64,000 nucleotides of DNA from Shinisaurus crocodilurus (GCA_021292165.1 JAHFWL010000035.1:124001-188000), one strand, 5' to 3'; counted from the stretch's first letter, positions 47,014-58,117 are shown. Notes: generated by a model not told the origin, from the sequence alone. Made by a program: numbers and translations.

Positions 47014-47178
47014 CGGCCTGTGGCTCACGCTGGCTCAGCTTGTCTGAGTGTGGAAAGCTAAGCAGGGTCAGGCCTGGTTGTTACTTGGATGGGAGACCCC
47101 TCCTCTAGTTTCCTGCACTGAGCAGGGGGTTGGACTCGATGGCCTTGTAGGCCCCTTCCAGCTCTATGATCTATGAAT
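47014..47178 (+). mobile_element. 5S-rRNA-derived SINE with CR1 tail
   Basis: GGCCTGTGGCTCACGCTGGCTCAGC head, AAGCTAAGCAGGGTC and TTACTTGGATGGGAGACC promoter boxes, CR1-type GGTTGGACTCGATGGCC tail. Very similar to 31046-31213. Confidence 0.9.
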
Positions 47179-47299
47179 CCTTTAAATATAATGCTGACTC
47201 TGTCTAATATTCTTCAGTCACCTAGATCTGTATATGTGGCAGAAGAACAACAACATATAGCAGCTCCACTGGCAAACATAGTAGGGGCAACATAAAAAG

Positions 47300-47420
47300 A
47301 GCTGCTAGATTGAATAGACTAAAGGTCCATATAATCCAGCATCCTGTTTCCCACACTGGCCAATCGGTTGCCTCCAGGAAACCCACAAGCAGGTCATAAA
47401 TGCAAAGTCCCTCTCCCACT
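47300..47420. repeat. L3/CR1-like LINE fragment
   Basis: AAAGGTCCATATAATCCAGCATCCTGTTTCCCACACTGGCCAATC belongs to the family at 22955-23290. Confidence 0.65.
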
Positions 47421-47697
47421 GCTCCTCTGCCTTTGGTATTCAGAGGTGCGCAGCCCCCGCACACGACTAATGGCTGCCAACAGACCTGCCCTTCATTACT
47501 TCCTTTCAGCTGGTGGCAGTGAATCCCGTAAACTAAACATGTCTTGTGCGAAGGATTTGTTTAGTCCGTTCAACCTGAATTTACTGAGAATCGATTTCTT
47601 TGGGCTACCCTGTGTTCTAATTATATGAGGGGGCGGGGCGTGTGAGCAGTTCCCTTTGCGCATACATGGTGGTCACACCAAGCCAAACACTTACCGT

Positions 47698-47843
47698 CAG
47701 GGCTTTTTTTCTGGTGGAACTCACCGGAACTGAGTTCCAGCACCTTTTCTTCTATTACTTGCATTACAATTTAATCGCCATCTACTCCCGAGGAAATGTA
47801 ATCCAAGAGTTCCGGTACCTTTTTCTCCAGAAAAAAAGCACTG
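47698..47843 (+). mobile_element. 146-bp hAT MITE (P3)
   Basis: Same length and ends as 17295-17440, with about five substitutions. Exact CTTACCGT duplications flank it (47690-47697 and 47844-47851). Confidence 0.93.
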
Positions 47844-48029
47844 CTTACCGTACCTCTTACAAACGCACCGATAGACACCCGTTTCTGTTGGCGTAGGTGG
47901 GAGTCCGCAACTTTTCAAGCTGCCCTGAGTTGTACATCAAGCGGCATGGGAAAGGATCTCATTCTCCGTTCCCTGTCCAGAGGCGGGATAACTCTGGGAT
48001 TACTGGAAACAACCAACAAGGGACAGTCA

Positions 48030-48145
48030 CCACCTTCATGCTCTACTGACGAGCTTCCCAGTAGCACCTGGCTGTCCACTGCTGGAAACAGATTGCTGGG
48101 CTAGGTGGACATTTGGTCTGATCCAGCAGGGCTCTTCTGCTAGGC
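48030..48145 (+). repeat. L3/CR1-like LINE fragment
   Basis: GGCTGTCCACTGCTGGAAACAGATTGCTGGGCTAGGTGGACATTTGGTCTGATCCAGCAGGGCTC; compare 56975-57060. Confidence 0.7.
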
Positions 48146-48165
48146 TTACTTATCAATGTGTACAT

Positions 48166-48385
48166 GGTGCTGGACTGGGACTCGGGAGATCCGGGTTCTA
48201 GTCCCCGCTCAGCCATGAAACTCACTGGGTGACTTTGGGCCAGTCACTGACTCTCAGCCTAACCTACCTCACAGGGTTGTTGTGAGGATAAAATGGAGAG
48301 GAGGAGGAGGAGGATTATGTAAGCCGCCTTGGGTTCCTTGCAGGAAAAAAGGTGGGGTATAAATATAATAAATAAATAAAAAATA
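48166..48385 (+). mobile_element. tRNA-derived SINE S1, slightly 5'-truncated
   Basis: Box B GGTTCTAGTCC, CTCAGCCATGAAACTCACTGGG, GTAAGCCGCCTTGGGTTCC and an AATAAATAAA tail. Confidence 0.87.
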
Positions 48386-48431
48386 AAAATCAAGAACTTC
48401 TGCTCCTGCGAGATACGATCCACAGACGGGC

Positions 48432-48636
48432 TATCGGGTGGAACGCAGGAAGCTGCCTTATGCTGAGTCAGACGACTGGGCCCTCTAGCTCAGTCTTGTC
48501 AACACTGACTGGCAGCAGTGGCTCTCCAGGGTTTCAGGCAGGATTTTTTTCTGCCCTACCTGGAGATGCCGGGAATCGAACCTGGGACCTTCTGCATGCA
48601 AAGCCGGGGCTCTACCACTGAGCCACAGCCCCTCTC
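48432..48636 (-). mobile_element. tRNA-derived SINE S2
   Basis: GGAAGCTGCCTTATGCTGAGTCAGACG at the left and reversed box B GGAATCGAACCTGGGACC with CTACCACTGAGCCAC at the right. Nearly complete. Confidence 0.85.
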
Positions 48637-48639
48637 TGG

Positions 48640-48762
48640 AGCCCTCCAGATGTTTTGGATGGCAAGTCCCATCATCCATGACCGCTGACCATGCTGCCTG
48701 GGGCTGATGGGATGTGTAGTCCAATGCATCTGGAGGGCGCCGGGGGTCGCCTGACCCTGGCT
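48640..48762. mobile_element. Palindromic MITE
   Basis: GAGCCCTCCAGATGTTTTGGATGGCAAGTCCCATCATCC pairs with GATGGGATGTGTAGTCCAATGCATCTGGAGGGC. Confidence 0.65.
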
Positions 48763-48774
48763 TAATCCTTAAGG

Positions 48775-48955
48775 GGTTCTGCTGCACCACGACCCGGTCT
48801 TCCTTCGCCAACGCCATCTGCCAAGTCCCAACAATTCAACTTGTAAGCGGGACAGGTCTGGCCGCAACAACGGGGCTCCTTCTCTTAGCTTAGGGTGCAA
48901 TCTTGTGCAAGTTGAGAGAGAGAAAAGGCCTACAGCTCCCAGCATCCTGGTTCCT
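48775..48955 (-). pseudogene. Partial copy of an exon-1-like block plus P2 half-MITE
   Basis: Reverse strand: ATG at 48815 down, reading MALAKEDRVVVQQNP, preceded by TTGAATTGTTGGGACTTGGCAG. It breaks off after QQNP at 48775. The same order, block then AGGGTGCAATC palindrome, recurs at 51087-51355. Confidence 0.55.
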
Positions 48956-49056
48956 GGATGGCATTCTGGGCTTACATCAGTCATCCAAGCAAGCATAGTG
49001 CTCCCCAAGTTGTAGAGCGGGGGTCCCCCAACCTGGCACCCGCAGGCACCTCCAAT

Positions 49057-49735
49057 CATGGCCGGATTAAGATAGGGGCTGTGGGAGCGGCCGCTCCAGG
49101 CCTTTGACAGACAATCGGCCCGCAATTATAGGGACACACGGCGATTTTCCCCCCTTGGAGTTAGCTCTGATCGTTATCATTCAGCATAATTAATGATTTT
49201 TTCAAGATTAGAAAGGTGTTCTAAGCACATCTGCATTACAGGCTTGAGGCAAGACCTAGCAAGAACTGTTGTTCTCAAATTAGCATTTCAGTATCTTTGC
49301 ATTTCAATCACTGTTACTACATTTCTTTGTGAGAACGTCTAGCACATGGGGGGCTTGCTAGGGTCTGTAATATTCAGATTTAGAAGGGACCTCTCTCTCC
49401 AGCCTCTAGCAAAAGATCTTTCTGATTCGCAGCTCAATTGTTCAAATGCTAGTTTAACAAAAAAAAAAAAAAAAAAAGCAACAAGAACAACACAATTATT
49501 CTTGGTCAAGCAAAGCTTCCTGGCTTTTTGTTGTGGCTGCTTTTTTTTTTTTTTAATAAATAATTTGGGGGAAATTCTGCAAGTTCTCCTTCTCCTTCTC
49601 CTTCTTTTCTGTAAAAGGGCTTTCCCTCTTTTGTGAGCCAAACTGAACGTAAGGGCTGTGTGTTTGTGGGTGTGGGTGTCTGCCTTTTGGGGGTGTTGAT
49701 CCTCCTGCCGCCTGCAAAATGTCACCTGCTTGGCT

Positions 49736-49766
<31 letters not shown>

Positions 49767-50210
49767 CACGTGCGCTTTCATGGGGAATTGTGTGGCATTT
49801 AAGTTTTATTTTGAAAAACCCCAGAGAACAGAGTTCACCAAATATCCCTCTTGGATATTTTGGACTACAGTTCTCATTTGCCTCAGGCAGCATGGCCAGT
49901 GGCTGGGGAAGATGGGAGCTGGGCCCCCAAACATTTGGAAGGGCCCCGGTTGGGGAAGACTGCCCTAGAGGTTAAAAACGTGGAGGTACTTATCATCAAC
50001 GATATGTGATGAACGGTTTTATTGAGTTAACAAGCTTATTGTTTACAAAAAAAGAAATATTTTCAATATGTTTCTGTTTTGGCACTTTAATGTTAATTAA
50101 AATATTTAATTTGTTTTAATATAAAATTGCATCTTCATTTTATTTATTTCCATAAAAAGGCCCACCAAAATCCTCAGCACCAGGCCCATAATGCTCTTAA
50201 TCCGGCCCTG
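49057..50210. mobile_element. hAT-like element (H1), 1154 bp
   Basis: Left end CATGGCCGGATTAAGATAGGGGC and right end ATGCTCTTAATCCGGCCCTG. Exact CCTCCAAT duplications at 49049-49056 and 50211-50218. The AT-rich interior differs from the GC-rich core at 36978 and has no transposase frame. It includes a (GT)n run (about 49740-49767) and a MITE remnant near 49855-49965. Confidence 0.92.
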
Positions 50211-50329
50211 CCTCCAATCACCCTACCCACTTAAAAAAAAAAAAAAAATCAATAAAAAATGGGGAAATGTTAGGGCGCCAGGTTCTCCTTCCTGTTCCTG
50301 GACCTGCCACTGATCAGCTGTTCAGCAGA

Positions 50330-50575
50330 CAGGGAGAGAAAGCAAGGCAAAGGGTTAGAGGGGAGAGAAAGAACAAGGCTGGAGGCCAAGAGCGGGGAGG
50401 AAGAGCGAGGCGGAGTGGAGAGAAAGAGCGAGGCTAGGGAGGGAGAGGAAGGAGAAGGCTAGGCACAGGGAAGGGAGAGAAATAGCGAGGAAAGGGACTT
50501 GGGGAGAGAAATGGCGAGGCTGGGAGTGGTGCGAGCGCGAGCGCGAGAGAGAGAGCAAAGGGGAAAGGTCCGTGT
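50330..50575. repeat. Purine-rich degenerate tandem repeat
   Basis: GGGAGAGAAA-GAGCGAGGC-like units recur about eight times on the + strand. Strong purine bias on one strand. Confidence 0.7.
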
Positions 50576-50863
50576 GGACGGAAGAAGACTGGGTGGGCCA
50601 GGAAGCCACTCTTTCCAGTTCCCCCTCCCTCCCTCCCTCCCAGCCTCTAGCCTCGCTATTTCCCACCCACGCACCCCGCACCCCTTGACTAGCCAGGCCC
50701 CCCACGGCAGCCATGATGCGACTAGCCACATCCCAATGGGAGCCATTTTGTGGTGGTGCCCACAGCGCGGTCTCTCAAATTCCTAAATGTGCCCATGGGG
50801 CCAAAAAAAAAAAAAAAAAAGGCTGGGGAGCCCCGTTGCGGACGATGGCAGCCTCACGCGGGG

Positions 50864-51075
50864 AATCATAGAATCATAGAATCATAGAAAAGTAGAGTTG
50901 GAAGGGGCCCACAAGGCCATCGAGTCCAACCCCCTGCTCAATGCAGGAATCTAGGTCAAAGCATCTCTGACAGATGTCTGTCCAGCTGCACCTTGAATGC
51001 CTCCAGAGTGGGAGAGCCCACCACCTCCCTAGGTAGTTGATTCCATTGTCTTATTGCTCTGACAGTCAGGAAATT
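50864..51075 (-). mobile_element. CR1 LINE 3' fragment
   Basis: GAATCATAGAATCATAGAATCATAGAAAAG then the same sequence as 30073-30275, cut off at GACAGTCAGGAAATTG. Confidence 0.92.
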
Positions 51076-51086
51076 GACAGTCAGGG

Positions 51087-51215
51087 AGGCGACACTCACA
51101 TCCCGGTCCCTCAGTCTTGCCGAACTCGTCCGGGTTCTGCTGCACCACGATCCGGTCTTCCTTCGCCGACGCCATCTGCCAAGTCCCAACAATTCAACTT
51201 GTAAGCGGGGCTCCT
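51087..51215 (-). pseudogene. Exon-1-like coding fragment, identity unknown
   Basis: Reverse strand: leader TTGAATTGTTGGGACTTGGCAG, ATG near 51173, reading MASAKEDRIVVQQNPDEFGK then TEGPG, followed by GGGAT|GTGAGT, a good donor. It could be the first coding exon of a minus-strand gene or a captured scrap. A damaged copy at 48775-48955 favours duplication. I do not recognise the protein. Confidence 0.4.
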
Positions 51216-51221
51216 CCTCGT

Positions 51222-51355
51222 AGGGTGCAATCCTGTGCAAGTTGAGAGAGAGAAAAGGCCTACAGCTCCCAGCATGCCCCAGCCAGCTCTGCTGGCTGGG
51301 GCGTGCTGGGAGCTGTAGGCCTTTTCTCTCTCTCAACTTGCATAGGATTGCACCT
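51222..51355. mobile_element. Palindromic MITE (P2), complete
   Basis: AGGGTGCAATCCTGTGCAAGTTGAGAGAGAGAAAAGGCC pairs with GGCCTTTTCTCTCTCTCAACTTGCATAGGATTGCACCT. Central CCCCAGCCAGC...GCTGGCTGGGG as in P1. Confidence 0.85.
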
Positions 51356-52003
51356 TTAATAGCTCTTTCCTTGCTCCTAGAACTTAATGCATCAAGGGTG
51401 GTGGGAGATATCGGTGGAAGGAAGCTGACGTGACGGGGGGGGGGGGCTCCCTAACGAAAGATCCATTCATTGCAGCAGCTCCCCAGGAAGCCAAGCGGGT
51501 TCTAAATGCAGACCTCGTTAGCCTTGGCAGAAAGATAACAGCCTCATCACCGAAACATTTATTGTCCACTTAAAAGTGCATTAAAACTTTGATCAGCATC
51601 GACGAGATAATGAATTTGAATCCCCCCACACACACACTTTTTAATCAGCCTTGCTCTCTCAAACGGATCAAACGTCAATAGAAGCTGGGAACCGGGGGGG
51701 GGGGGGGGCTCTCTTTCCAGCCTGCGCGATGAAGCGCTCTGTGGGACTCAAAAGCTTTGCCTGTTCTGACGCCGAAGAAAGGAAAAGTCCCACACACCAC
51801 CTGTATTGGACCTCGTTTCCTCTATGACCAATTTAGCATCCTTGGGGGGGGGGGGATAAATAACAAAGGGGAGCAGAGCTATCAATGGGGGTATTTCCCC
51901 ACTCCAGGCAGGAAACCTCTCTGTGCCTTCAAAATGCTTCTCTTTTCCCAAGAGAAAAGCTCTGTGTCTCTCTCTCCAATCTCTGGCATTTCTCCCCACC
52001 CTG

Positions 52004-52007
<4 letters not shown>
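51356..52007. other. Intergenic, no feature recognised
   Basis: Three G-runs of 9-13 bases (51436, 51695, 51845). No gene. Confidence 0.5.
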
Positions 52008-52043
<36 letters not shown>

Positions 52044-52068
52044 ACACACACACACACACACACACACC
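52008..52068. repeat. (CT)n(CA)n compound microsatellite
   Basis: About 16 CT units followed by about 12 CA units. Confidence 0.95.
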
Positions 52069-55034
52069 TTGATAAAGTCCTAATGCTAAAAGTACCTGAT
52101 CGCCTTTGTGTGGGCGGCCCAGAACCCCAATTCTCTGTGCCTCTTCTTGTTTGAAACTGAGATTAGGAACTGGTGCATCTCCTTGGCTGCTGGGAGCTTT
52201 TGAGAGAGGGACACAGGAGACAGCTGTGGGGTGGGAAGGAAAGGGTACTGAGGGCGGTTTCTGTCCTTGTTAACCCTTTGCACGCCCATCCATCCATCCA
52301 TCCATCCATTCATCCATCCATTTATTAATAAATATCTAATCCACCAAATAACTAACATTCGCTGGGCAGATTACAAACTTATTCTAAACTTATTCTATGG
52401 AACTCGAAGCGGAAGAAGGATTGTCTGCTTACCTGCTACAACAGGGGTCCTCACCTGCAAAAAGGGGAAATAAGATTGAAAGGGTGGACCCCCCCACACA
52501 CAAAACCCCCAAGCCCATGCCCACCTTAAAAAAATTGGTGACCACCCCGCTTCCTCAGTCATATTCTACCCTGCTCCCCTGAATATGTGGCTTTGTTGGA
52601 CCTGTATTCTTTAATGCCCCTTTTATACTCCAACATGCCCAAAGCCACTGAGAATTTAGGGGTGGGGCGGGGGGGGGGAGGAACAGGGATAAGGACAAGC
52701 GCCCACCCTAAGCTGCCTAGGCAGGAGGTGTGGCTGACTAAATAAGCATTGTTGTGAAGTTTCAAAATGGAAGGGCGTGATTCATGTTTGCCGCTGGTGG
52801 CGGGGGTGGGAGGAAGAAATCCTATGGGGGGGCTTGTCCCTCAGCATCCCACCTGTCACCCACCCACACGCCAAAATTGCGCTAATGACATTACCAGAGA
52901 CTTTCGGTCCAGCAGGTGCACCAAATCTCTGGGAACTTAAAAAAAAAACCTGTTTCGTTCCACCCTCAAAGAAGACAGTTGTCTCTCTGTTATCCTCCCC
53001 CCCTCTTCCCCCCCCCCCGCTTCCCACCTCTTCTGTAGACTGTGGGATGGACATATGAGGGTATGAGGCATCGTGTCCCCAGTGATGGGCACGTGTCCTC
53101 GATCTGGGGCGGAGCTGAGCACTAAAGTGAACAGGGGCAGTGGAGGCAGCGGTGGGATATTTGGGGGCCTAGGACCAATTTGCAGAGCCCTGACTTAGCA
53201 CAATGCAGTTCTTTGGGGGTACTGGGCAGGGAGAGGTAATTGTGGGGTACTGCAAGGACGTGAGGGCCGTGTGGGTCAGGGATGAGGAGCCGTCTCAGCC
53301 AAGCAGGGGGTGGGGTAGGCCGGATTGGTGTTGGGGGAGTGAAGGCCAGTTTGGAGGAACAGATGCACTGTTCAGTGGTGTCATTCGGTTGGGGACTCGG
53401 AACTGAAAGGCGATGGGGAAGGTGGATATGTGAGTCAGAATGAGAGGATTTCTCAAAATAGGGGAAGAGGTATACAACAGCAGATGAACAGAATCCAGAT
53501 TCTGTTGCAAATGGCACTAGACTTTGATTACACAGACATATTTCCGCGCGTGCGCACACACAGACACACAGACAGACAGACACACACTCTTTTGTTGCGG
53601 GGGGGGGGCGCGTTCCCCCAAATCCCCGGAATGTATCACTTCTTTCGGGATAACAGTTGCACTCCTGTTTGGGTATCCACTTTATCCTGACTAAGTGGAC
53701 ATTATGTTCGGGGAACAAAGCCAAATTTAATTCCTTCTAGTGGCTCTTGCTCATGCGCCTTCCTTTCCGCCTGATGGAGGAGACAAGGCCGGGAGATAAT
53801 TAACTCTCCCAACGCCCCCCGCTCCCCAGCCAACCGCCCCCCCCCCGCTATTCCCTGATTCTTTTTGTCTCAATATAGTAAGGCCAGGATTCCAGAAGCG
53901 AGCCAGGGCTGGGAGTCTGTCAACAGCAGCTGGGTGTGAAGACAGATATTTCCCAGAGACAGGAGAATGCAACACTCCCAGATAACGAACCAAGGATCCC
54001 ACCCCAGCCCGCCTGCTCCCCATGTCTGCCCCCCCAACTCCCATTTCGCTGGCCTCGCTCAATTTCAACCCCAAAGCTCCCCCAAATCCCATCCTGGTTG
54101 AGGGGGCAATCGGCTTGTCCTTTTTAAACATTCCTTCTGTGTAGCAGACGGACCGCACAAGAGGTCTTTGGGCCTCGGACAGTTCCCAGCCTTGCTCGAT
54201 CGCTGCAACCGAGGGATGTGCAGCAAATGGCCGGATGTGTAAAGTGGGTGGGTGAGTCACTCACTGGTGGTGAGGGAAATGCACGCACCCTGTTCATGCT
54301 CAGAGATGCCCTTGCCTTCATCGTTGGCTCAAGTGCTGTTGAGTTGTGGTTGCTGAAGAGGAGAGCCTAAGCAAAATTAAGCTCTCGGTCATCCCTGGTC
54401 ACCCCTGGTCATCCCTGTATACCTCCGAATGTGAGGAACAGCCCTAAATTGAACCTAATGTTTGAAAGTAACCATTTGTCCCTTTTTAGCCCTAGAATCT
54501 TGTTCCCATGTTTTCTGTTCAACAGGATCAGAGGCGGTGTCAGGGGGTGGCCCACTAGGGCTGGAGCCCCGAATCTTTCATTTGGAGCCCCGCATCTCTG
54601 GGAGGCCCTCTGCCCCACCACCCTGCTGTCCAGGGGCACTTGCTGAAATCAAGCTACAGGGGCCCTGAGGATCTCTGTGGCATCGGATCCCCCTGGATGA
54701 GCTGGCTTTTGGCCCACATGTGCTTCACCTCCTGCTGCCCCCACCCCTTGAATCTTTCTGCCTGAAGTTTTTTTTTCTGGAATCAAATGCCCTGTCCATA
54801 GATCCCTTTTTACAAATAGGGGTGTTCTTAGGAGACAGGGTCCTTTACAGACACACACACACACACTTTAGAGCATACGTAAATCAGCATATGCAAATTT
54901 GTGCTTTTTTTTTTTTGCTTTTTTGCTTTTTTCTTTTTTTGTGGGCCTGAGCTCAGGATTTTTCCGGTACCTCCCAGGCACCTCCCCTGATCTGGATACT
55001 TCTCCTAGAGTCCATTCAACCAAAGGTGCATGAG
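52069..55034. other. Intergenic, mostly unique, no gene recognised
   Basis: Includes (CATC)n at 52288-52320, (CA)n at about 53556-53587, and T-rich runs at 54767 and 54905. Open frames here show no family motif and several are frame shadows of simple sequence. Confidence 0.5.
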
Positions 55035-55039
55035 GAAAG

Positions 55040-55545
55040 GGCCTTAGCGCAAGAGAAGAGCGCCTGCTTTGCATGCGGAAAGTCCCGGGTTCAATTCCCA
55101 AAATCTCCAGTTAAGGGCTGGAAAAGGCTCCAGTCTGAAAGACGGCCTGAGCCATTGTCAGTTAGTCTATGTCAAGGGTAAGCAACTTTGGGAAGTCCGG
55201 GGGAGGGGGCATTTTTGCCATCTCCAGACACACACACCCTGCCCCCAAGCTGCACTCCTGCCACCACTGACCCACAGAATGTGGCAGCGGTACAAAATTA
55301 AAAATCACCAATTTTCAGTGGCAAACTGCTACAGAAAACTTCAGCGGCCGTATTTGGCTTGAAAGCACGCTAAATTGGGCCACTGTCGCATTCCGCATTG
55401 CTTTGTTGCCAATTTTCAGCAGCAAATCAGTTATTTTTTTATTTGTGCTGCCACCGTATGTTGCCCACCCCTAGTGTATGTAGATAATCCTGAGCTTGAT
55501 GGACCAACGGTCTGTCTCAGTATAAGGCAGCTTTCTGTGACCAAG
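55040..55545 (+). mobile_element. SINE S2 split by a hAT insertion
   Basis: Left part has box B GGGTTCAATTCCC and ATCTCCAGTTAAGGGC; right part GATGGACCAACGGTCTGTCTCAGTATAAGGCAGC. The two are separated by the element at 55173-55473. Confidence 0.8.
55173..55473. mobile_element. hAT-like MITE inside a SINE
   Basis: Left CAAGGGTAAGCAACTTTGGG, right GTTGCCCACCCCTA(G). Flanks GTCTATGT and GTGTATGT match at 7 of 8, TA at 4-5. Contains paired CCAATTTTCAGTGGCAAA / GCCAATTTTCAGCAGCAAA units. Confidence 0.7.
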
Positions 55546-55554
55546 AACAGCCTC

Positions 55555-55720
55555 CCCCCCAACCTGGTGCCCTCCAGATGTATTAGACTACAACTCACAT
55601 CATGCCCAGCCAGCCTTCCCCAACCTCAGTGGACTGCAGCTCTACCATCCCTAGTCAGCATGGCCTTGCTGGCTGGCAATGATGGGAGTTGTAATCCAAC
55701 CCATCTGGAGAACGCCATGT
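55555..55720. mobile_element. Compound palindromic MITE
   Basis: CCAACCTGGTGCCCTCCAGATGTATTAGACTACAACTC and CCATCTGGAGAACGCCATGTTGG as outer arms, with a second TTCCCCAACCTCAGTGGACTGCAG start inside. Confidence 0.6.
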
Positions 55721-55897
55721 TGGACGAGGCTGACCTACTGCAATGCCGAACACCTGCCAGTTTGTCTTATAGTGCAGGGACAGGCAGAAGGTAAATTGGG
55801 ATCCACTGGTAGATCTTTGGATGATTTGCAGTAGCTCCACAAAAGGTTTCTGAATCCCGAGTGTTTTGCAACAGCAGCAACTAAGGCAGGACTAAGG

Positions 55898-56033
55898 CAG
55901 GGCTCTCCAACCTTGGGTCCCCAGATGTTGCTGGACCACAGCTCCCAGAATCCCTTGCCATTAGCCATGCTGGCTGGGTATGCTGGGAGCTGTAGGCCAG
56001 CAACATCTGGGGACCCAAGGTTGGAGAGCCCTG
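55898..56033. mobile_element. Palindromic hAT MITE (P1-like)
   Basis: 136 bp, CAGGGCTCTCCAACCTTGGG and CCAAGGTTGGAGAGCCCTG ends. Exact GACTAAGG duplications at 55890-55897 and 56034-56041. Confidence 0.92.
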
Positions 56034-56064
56034 GACTAAGGGGTTCTCTCCATGAGGCTTTTAA

Positions 56065-56425
56065 CCTGTCACTTTCCCGAAGCCTCTGCTTCTGGATTCT
56101 TTGTGAGATTGAGATCAGCTCCTTTACACGTGTTTTTCCCTGGCGGTTTTCTTTCTCTGCCTTTCTACATGTTCTATTACACAAACACTAGGTGGCGGTG
56201 CGGTATAGCAGAATGGCACAAATATACAAGGGTTTCATGCTGCCATTCACTGATAATACCACACTTTCCTTGATCTTAAAAAAAAAAAAAGCAAAAAAAA
56301 AAAGCCCCGAAAATGGTTGCAAACAACGGGAGAGGCCCTGGACAATGATGACATCATGTAAAACACCCGTAAAGTGCGGTGATTGAGGAATCACAAGAGC
56401 ACAATAAATGCCTGCTCTTCTCCCC
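56065..56425 (-). repeat. Dispersed repeat, copy 2 (inverted to copy 1)
   Basis: Inverse of 44595-44945, e.g. CTCTGCTTCTGGATTCTTTGTGAG and GATAATACCACACTTTCC. Contains two A-runs near 56280-56305. Confidence 0.6.
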
Positions 56426-56555
56426 ACAAAATTGGACTGCTATGATCGAGAAAGCTGGGGAGAAAACCAGGAGTGGATTTTGGTGTGATGCTGGACTGCG
56501 TGAGCTGAGTTCTGGTGCCTGAAAACAAATTACTGAGCTGAACATGCTCTTAGAG

Positions 56556-56661
56556 CAGTGTTCTCCAACCTTGGGTCCCCAGATGTTTTTGGCCTACAAC
56601 TCCCAGCATGCTGGGAGTTGTAGGCCAAAAACATCTGGGGACCCAAGGTTGGAGAACACTG
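56556..56661. mobile_element. Palindromic hAT MITE (P1)
   Basis: 106-bp inverted repeat, arms identical by eye. Exact TCTTAGAG duplications at 56548-56555 and 56662-56669. Confidence 0.93.
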
Positions 56662-56692
56662 TCTTAGAGGCACTCTTGTTCAGATGTGTTGG

Positions 56693-56765
56693 CCTATGGG
56701 AGCTGGCTGGGGTGATGAGAGTTGTAGTCTAACACATCTGGAGAGTGCCAGTTTGGGGAAAGCTG
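56693..56765. repeat. MITE half-copy
   Basis: GATGAGAGTTGTAGTCTAACACATCTGGAGAGTGCCAGTTTGGGGAAAGC: right arm only. Confidence 0.6.
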
Positions 56766-56974
56766 TTATCAGCGGACCTTGGGGAATATAGATAGATAGA
56801 TAGATAGATCTATAAAAAGCAGGTTATGCCAGCAAGCTTGAAATCTGTCCACCTCCATTATATGCAACATCACAGAGGAAAGGTCAGTTGATGCTGAATG
56901 GAGTTTAGTGGCAGTGCACCTCCTGTAGAGGAAACAGTAGGGAAAGCTTTGCTACCTCTCAGCCCTGCTCCTAA

Positions 56975-57065
56975 GTTTCCTGGAAGCATCTGGCTGTCCA
57001 CCGTTGGAAACAGAATGCTGGACTTGGTGGACCTTTGGTCTGATCCAGCCGGGCTCTTTTTATAA
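56975..57065 (+). repeat. L3/CR1-like LINE fragment
   Basis: GGCTGTCCACCGTTGGAAACAGAATGCTGGACTTGGTGGACCTTTGGTCTGATCC. Confidence 0.7.
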
Positions 57066-57214
57066 TAAAGCAGCCCGCTAAGAGCTTGGTCAATGTCTCG
57101 CTTTTGCTGCATGTCCGGAAACCGGCAAGACACGACGCATGGCGGATGGACTGCACAGCCAACTTACTGGTGCATTACATTTCCATTTCTCTCTGTTCTT
57201 CCAAGGATACCCGC

Positions 57215-57400
57215 ACACACAGACACAGACACAGACACACACACACACACACCATTTTCTTCTCACAGCAACTCTGTGAGCTAGGTTTGGCTGAAAAATA
57301 GTGACCGGCTCAAGCACATAATGAGCTTCGTGGTTGAATGGGGACTTGAAGCGGAGTCTCCCAACCAAGTTCTAGTCCGGCCTCGAACACGACTGTGTTG
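57215..57400 (-). repeat. (CA)n and diverged SINE
   Basis: CA array to 57252, then CTTCTCACAGCAACTCTGTGAGCTAGG and a SINE-like body to about 57400. Confidence 0.6.
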
Positions 57401-57624
57401 GCTCAACAGGTCACCAGTTGCGCAGGCCTACAGTTAAACTCTCAGCGAACCACTTTCGGACGCCTCCTGCAATCTTATCTTCAGCTGCAAGGCAGAGCAC
57501 AACGGCTAGGAAATGGTTACCGGCTCCTGTGCTTAAGATGGTAGAACCGCAGAATACCCCCACACCGCTCTGACATGGAAAATTCTAATGCATATTTCTT
57601 CCTCTGTTTCCCCTCTTCTCATCC

Positions 57625-57715
57625 GTGTTGAATTTTAGACTGTAAACCCCTCAGAACAGAGACCCATCCTCTTGTACTTGTACAGCGCCATGCAGACTGA
57701 CGGCACTATAATTGC
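57625..57715 (+). repeat. Old LINE (L2/CR1-like) 3' fragment
   Basis: TTGAATTTTAGACTGTAAACCCCTCAG... ACAGCGCCATGCAGACTGACGGCACTATAAT, related to 4798-4895. Confidence 0.5.
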
Positions 57716-58073
57716 TTCGAATAGCCAACTTGTGCAGGGCGTGCCAATCATTTCGAAGAGCAAACACCACAGACACACACACACACGAGAGGTCTCTGCA
57801 TGCGCAGTGGAACCCCGAGGTATGCAGAAGCATGTAACATTCAAAATTAAGTCACCAAAAGGGGGCAACCTTACCCACTCCCCCACAAAGGAAAACTGAT
57901 TCTGCGTATTTGTGTGAGTGCCGCCCTAAAGTCCAACGCTACTGTGTTTTCTGTTGCAGGCCCCCCTTATATTCTGATAACAACAAGCACCTTTTGTTGA
58001 GTTCATTTGCTATTGTTGTGCCCAAATCCCGATTACCCCACGGTCCAGCTTCATGTTGCAATGATAATATTTG

Positions 58074-58117
<44 letters not shown>

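Noticed and set aside
49339..49893. A 184-codon minus-strand frame
   Set aside because: It is built from poly-lysine and histidine-threonine runs encoded by poly(T), (CTT)n and (GT)n tracts inside the hAT-like element at 49057-50210.
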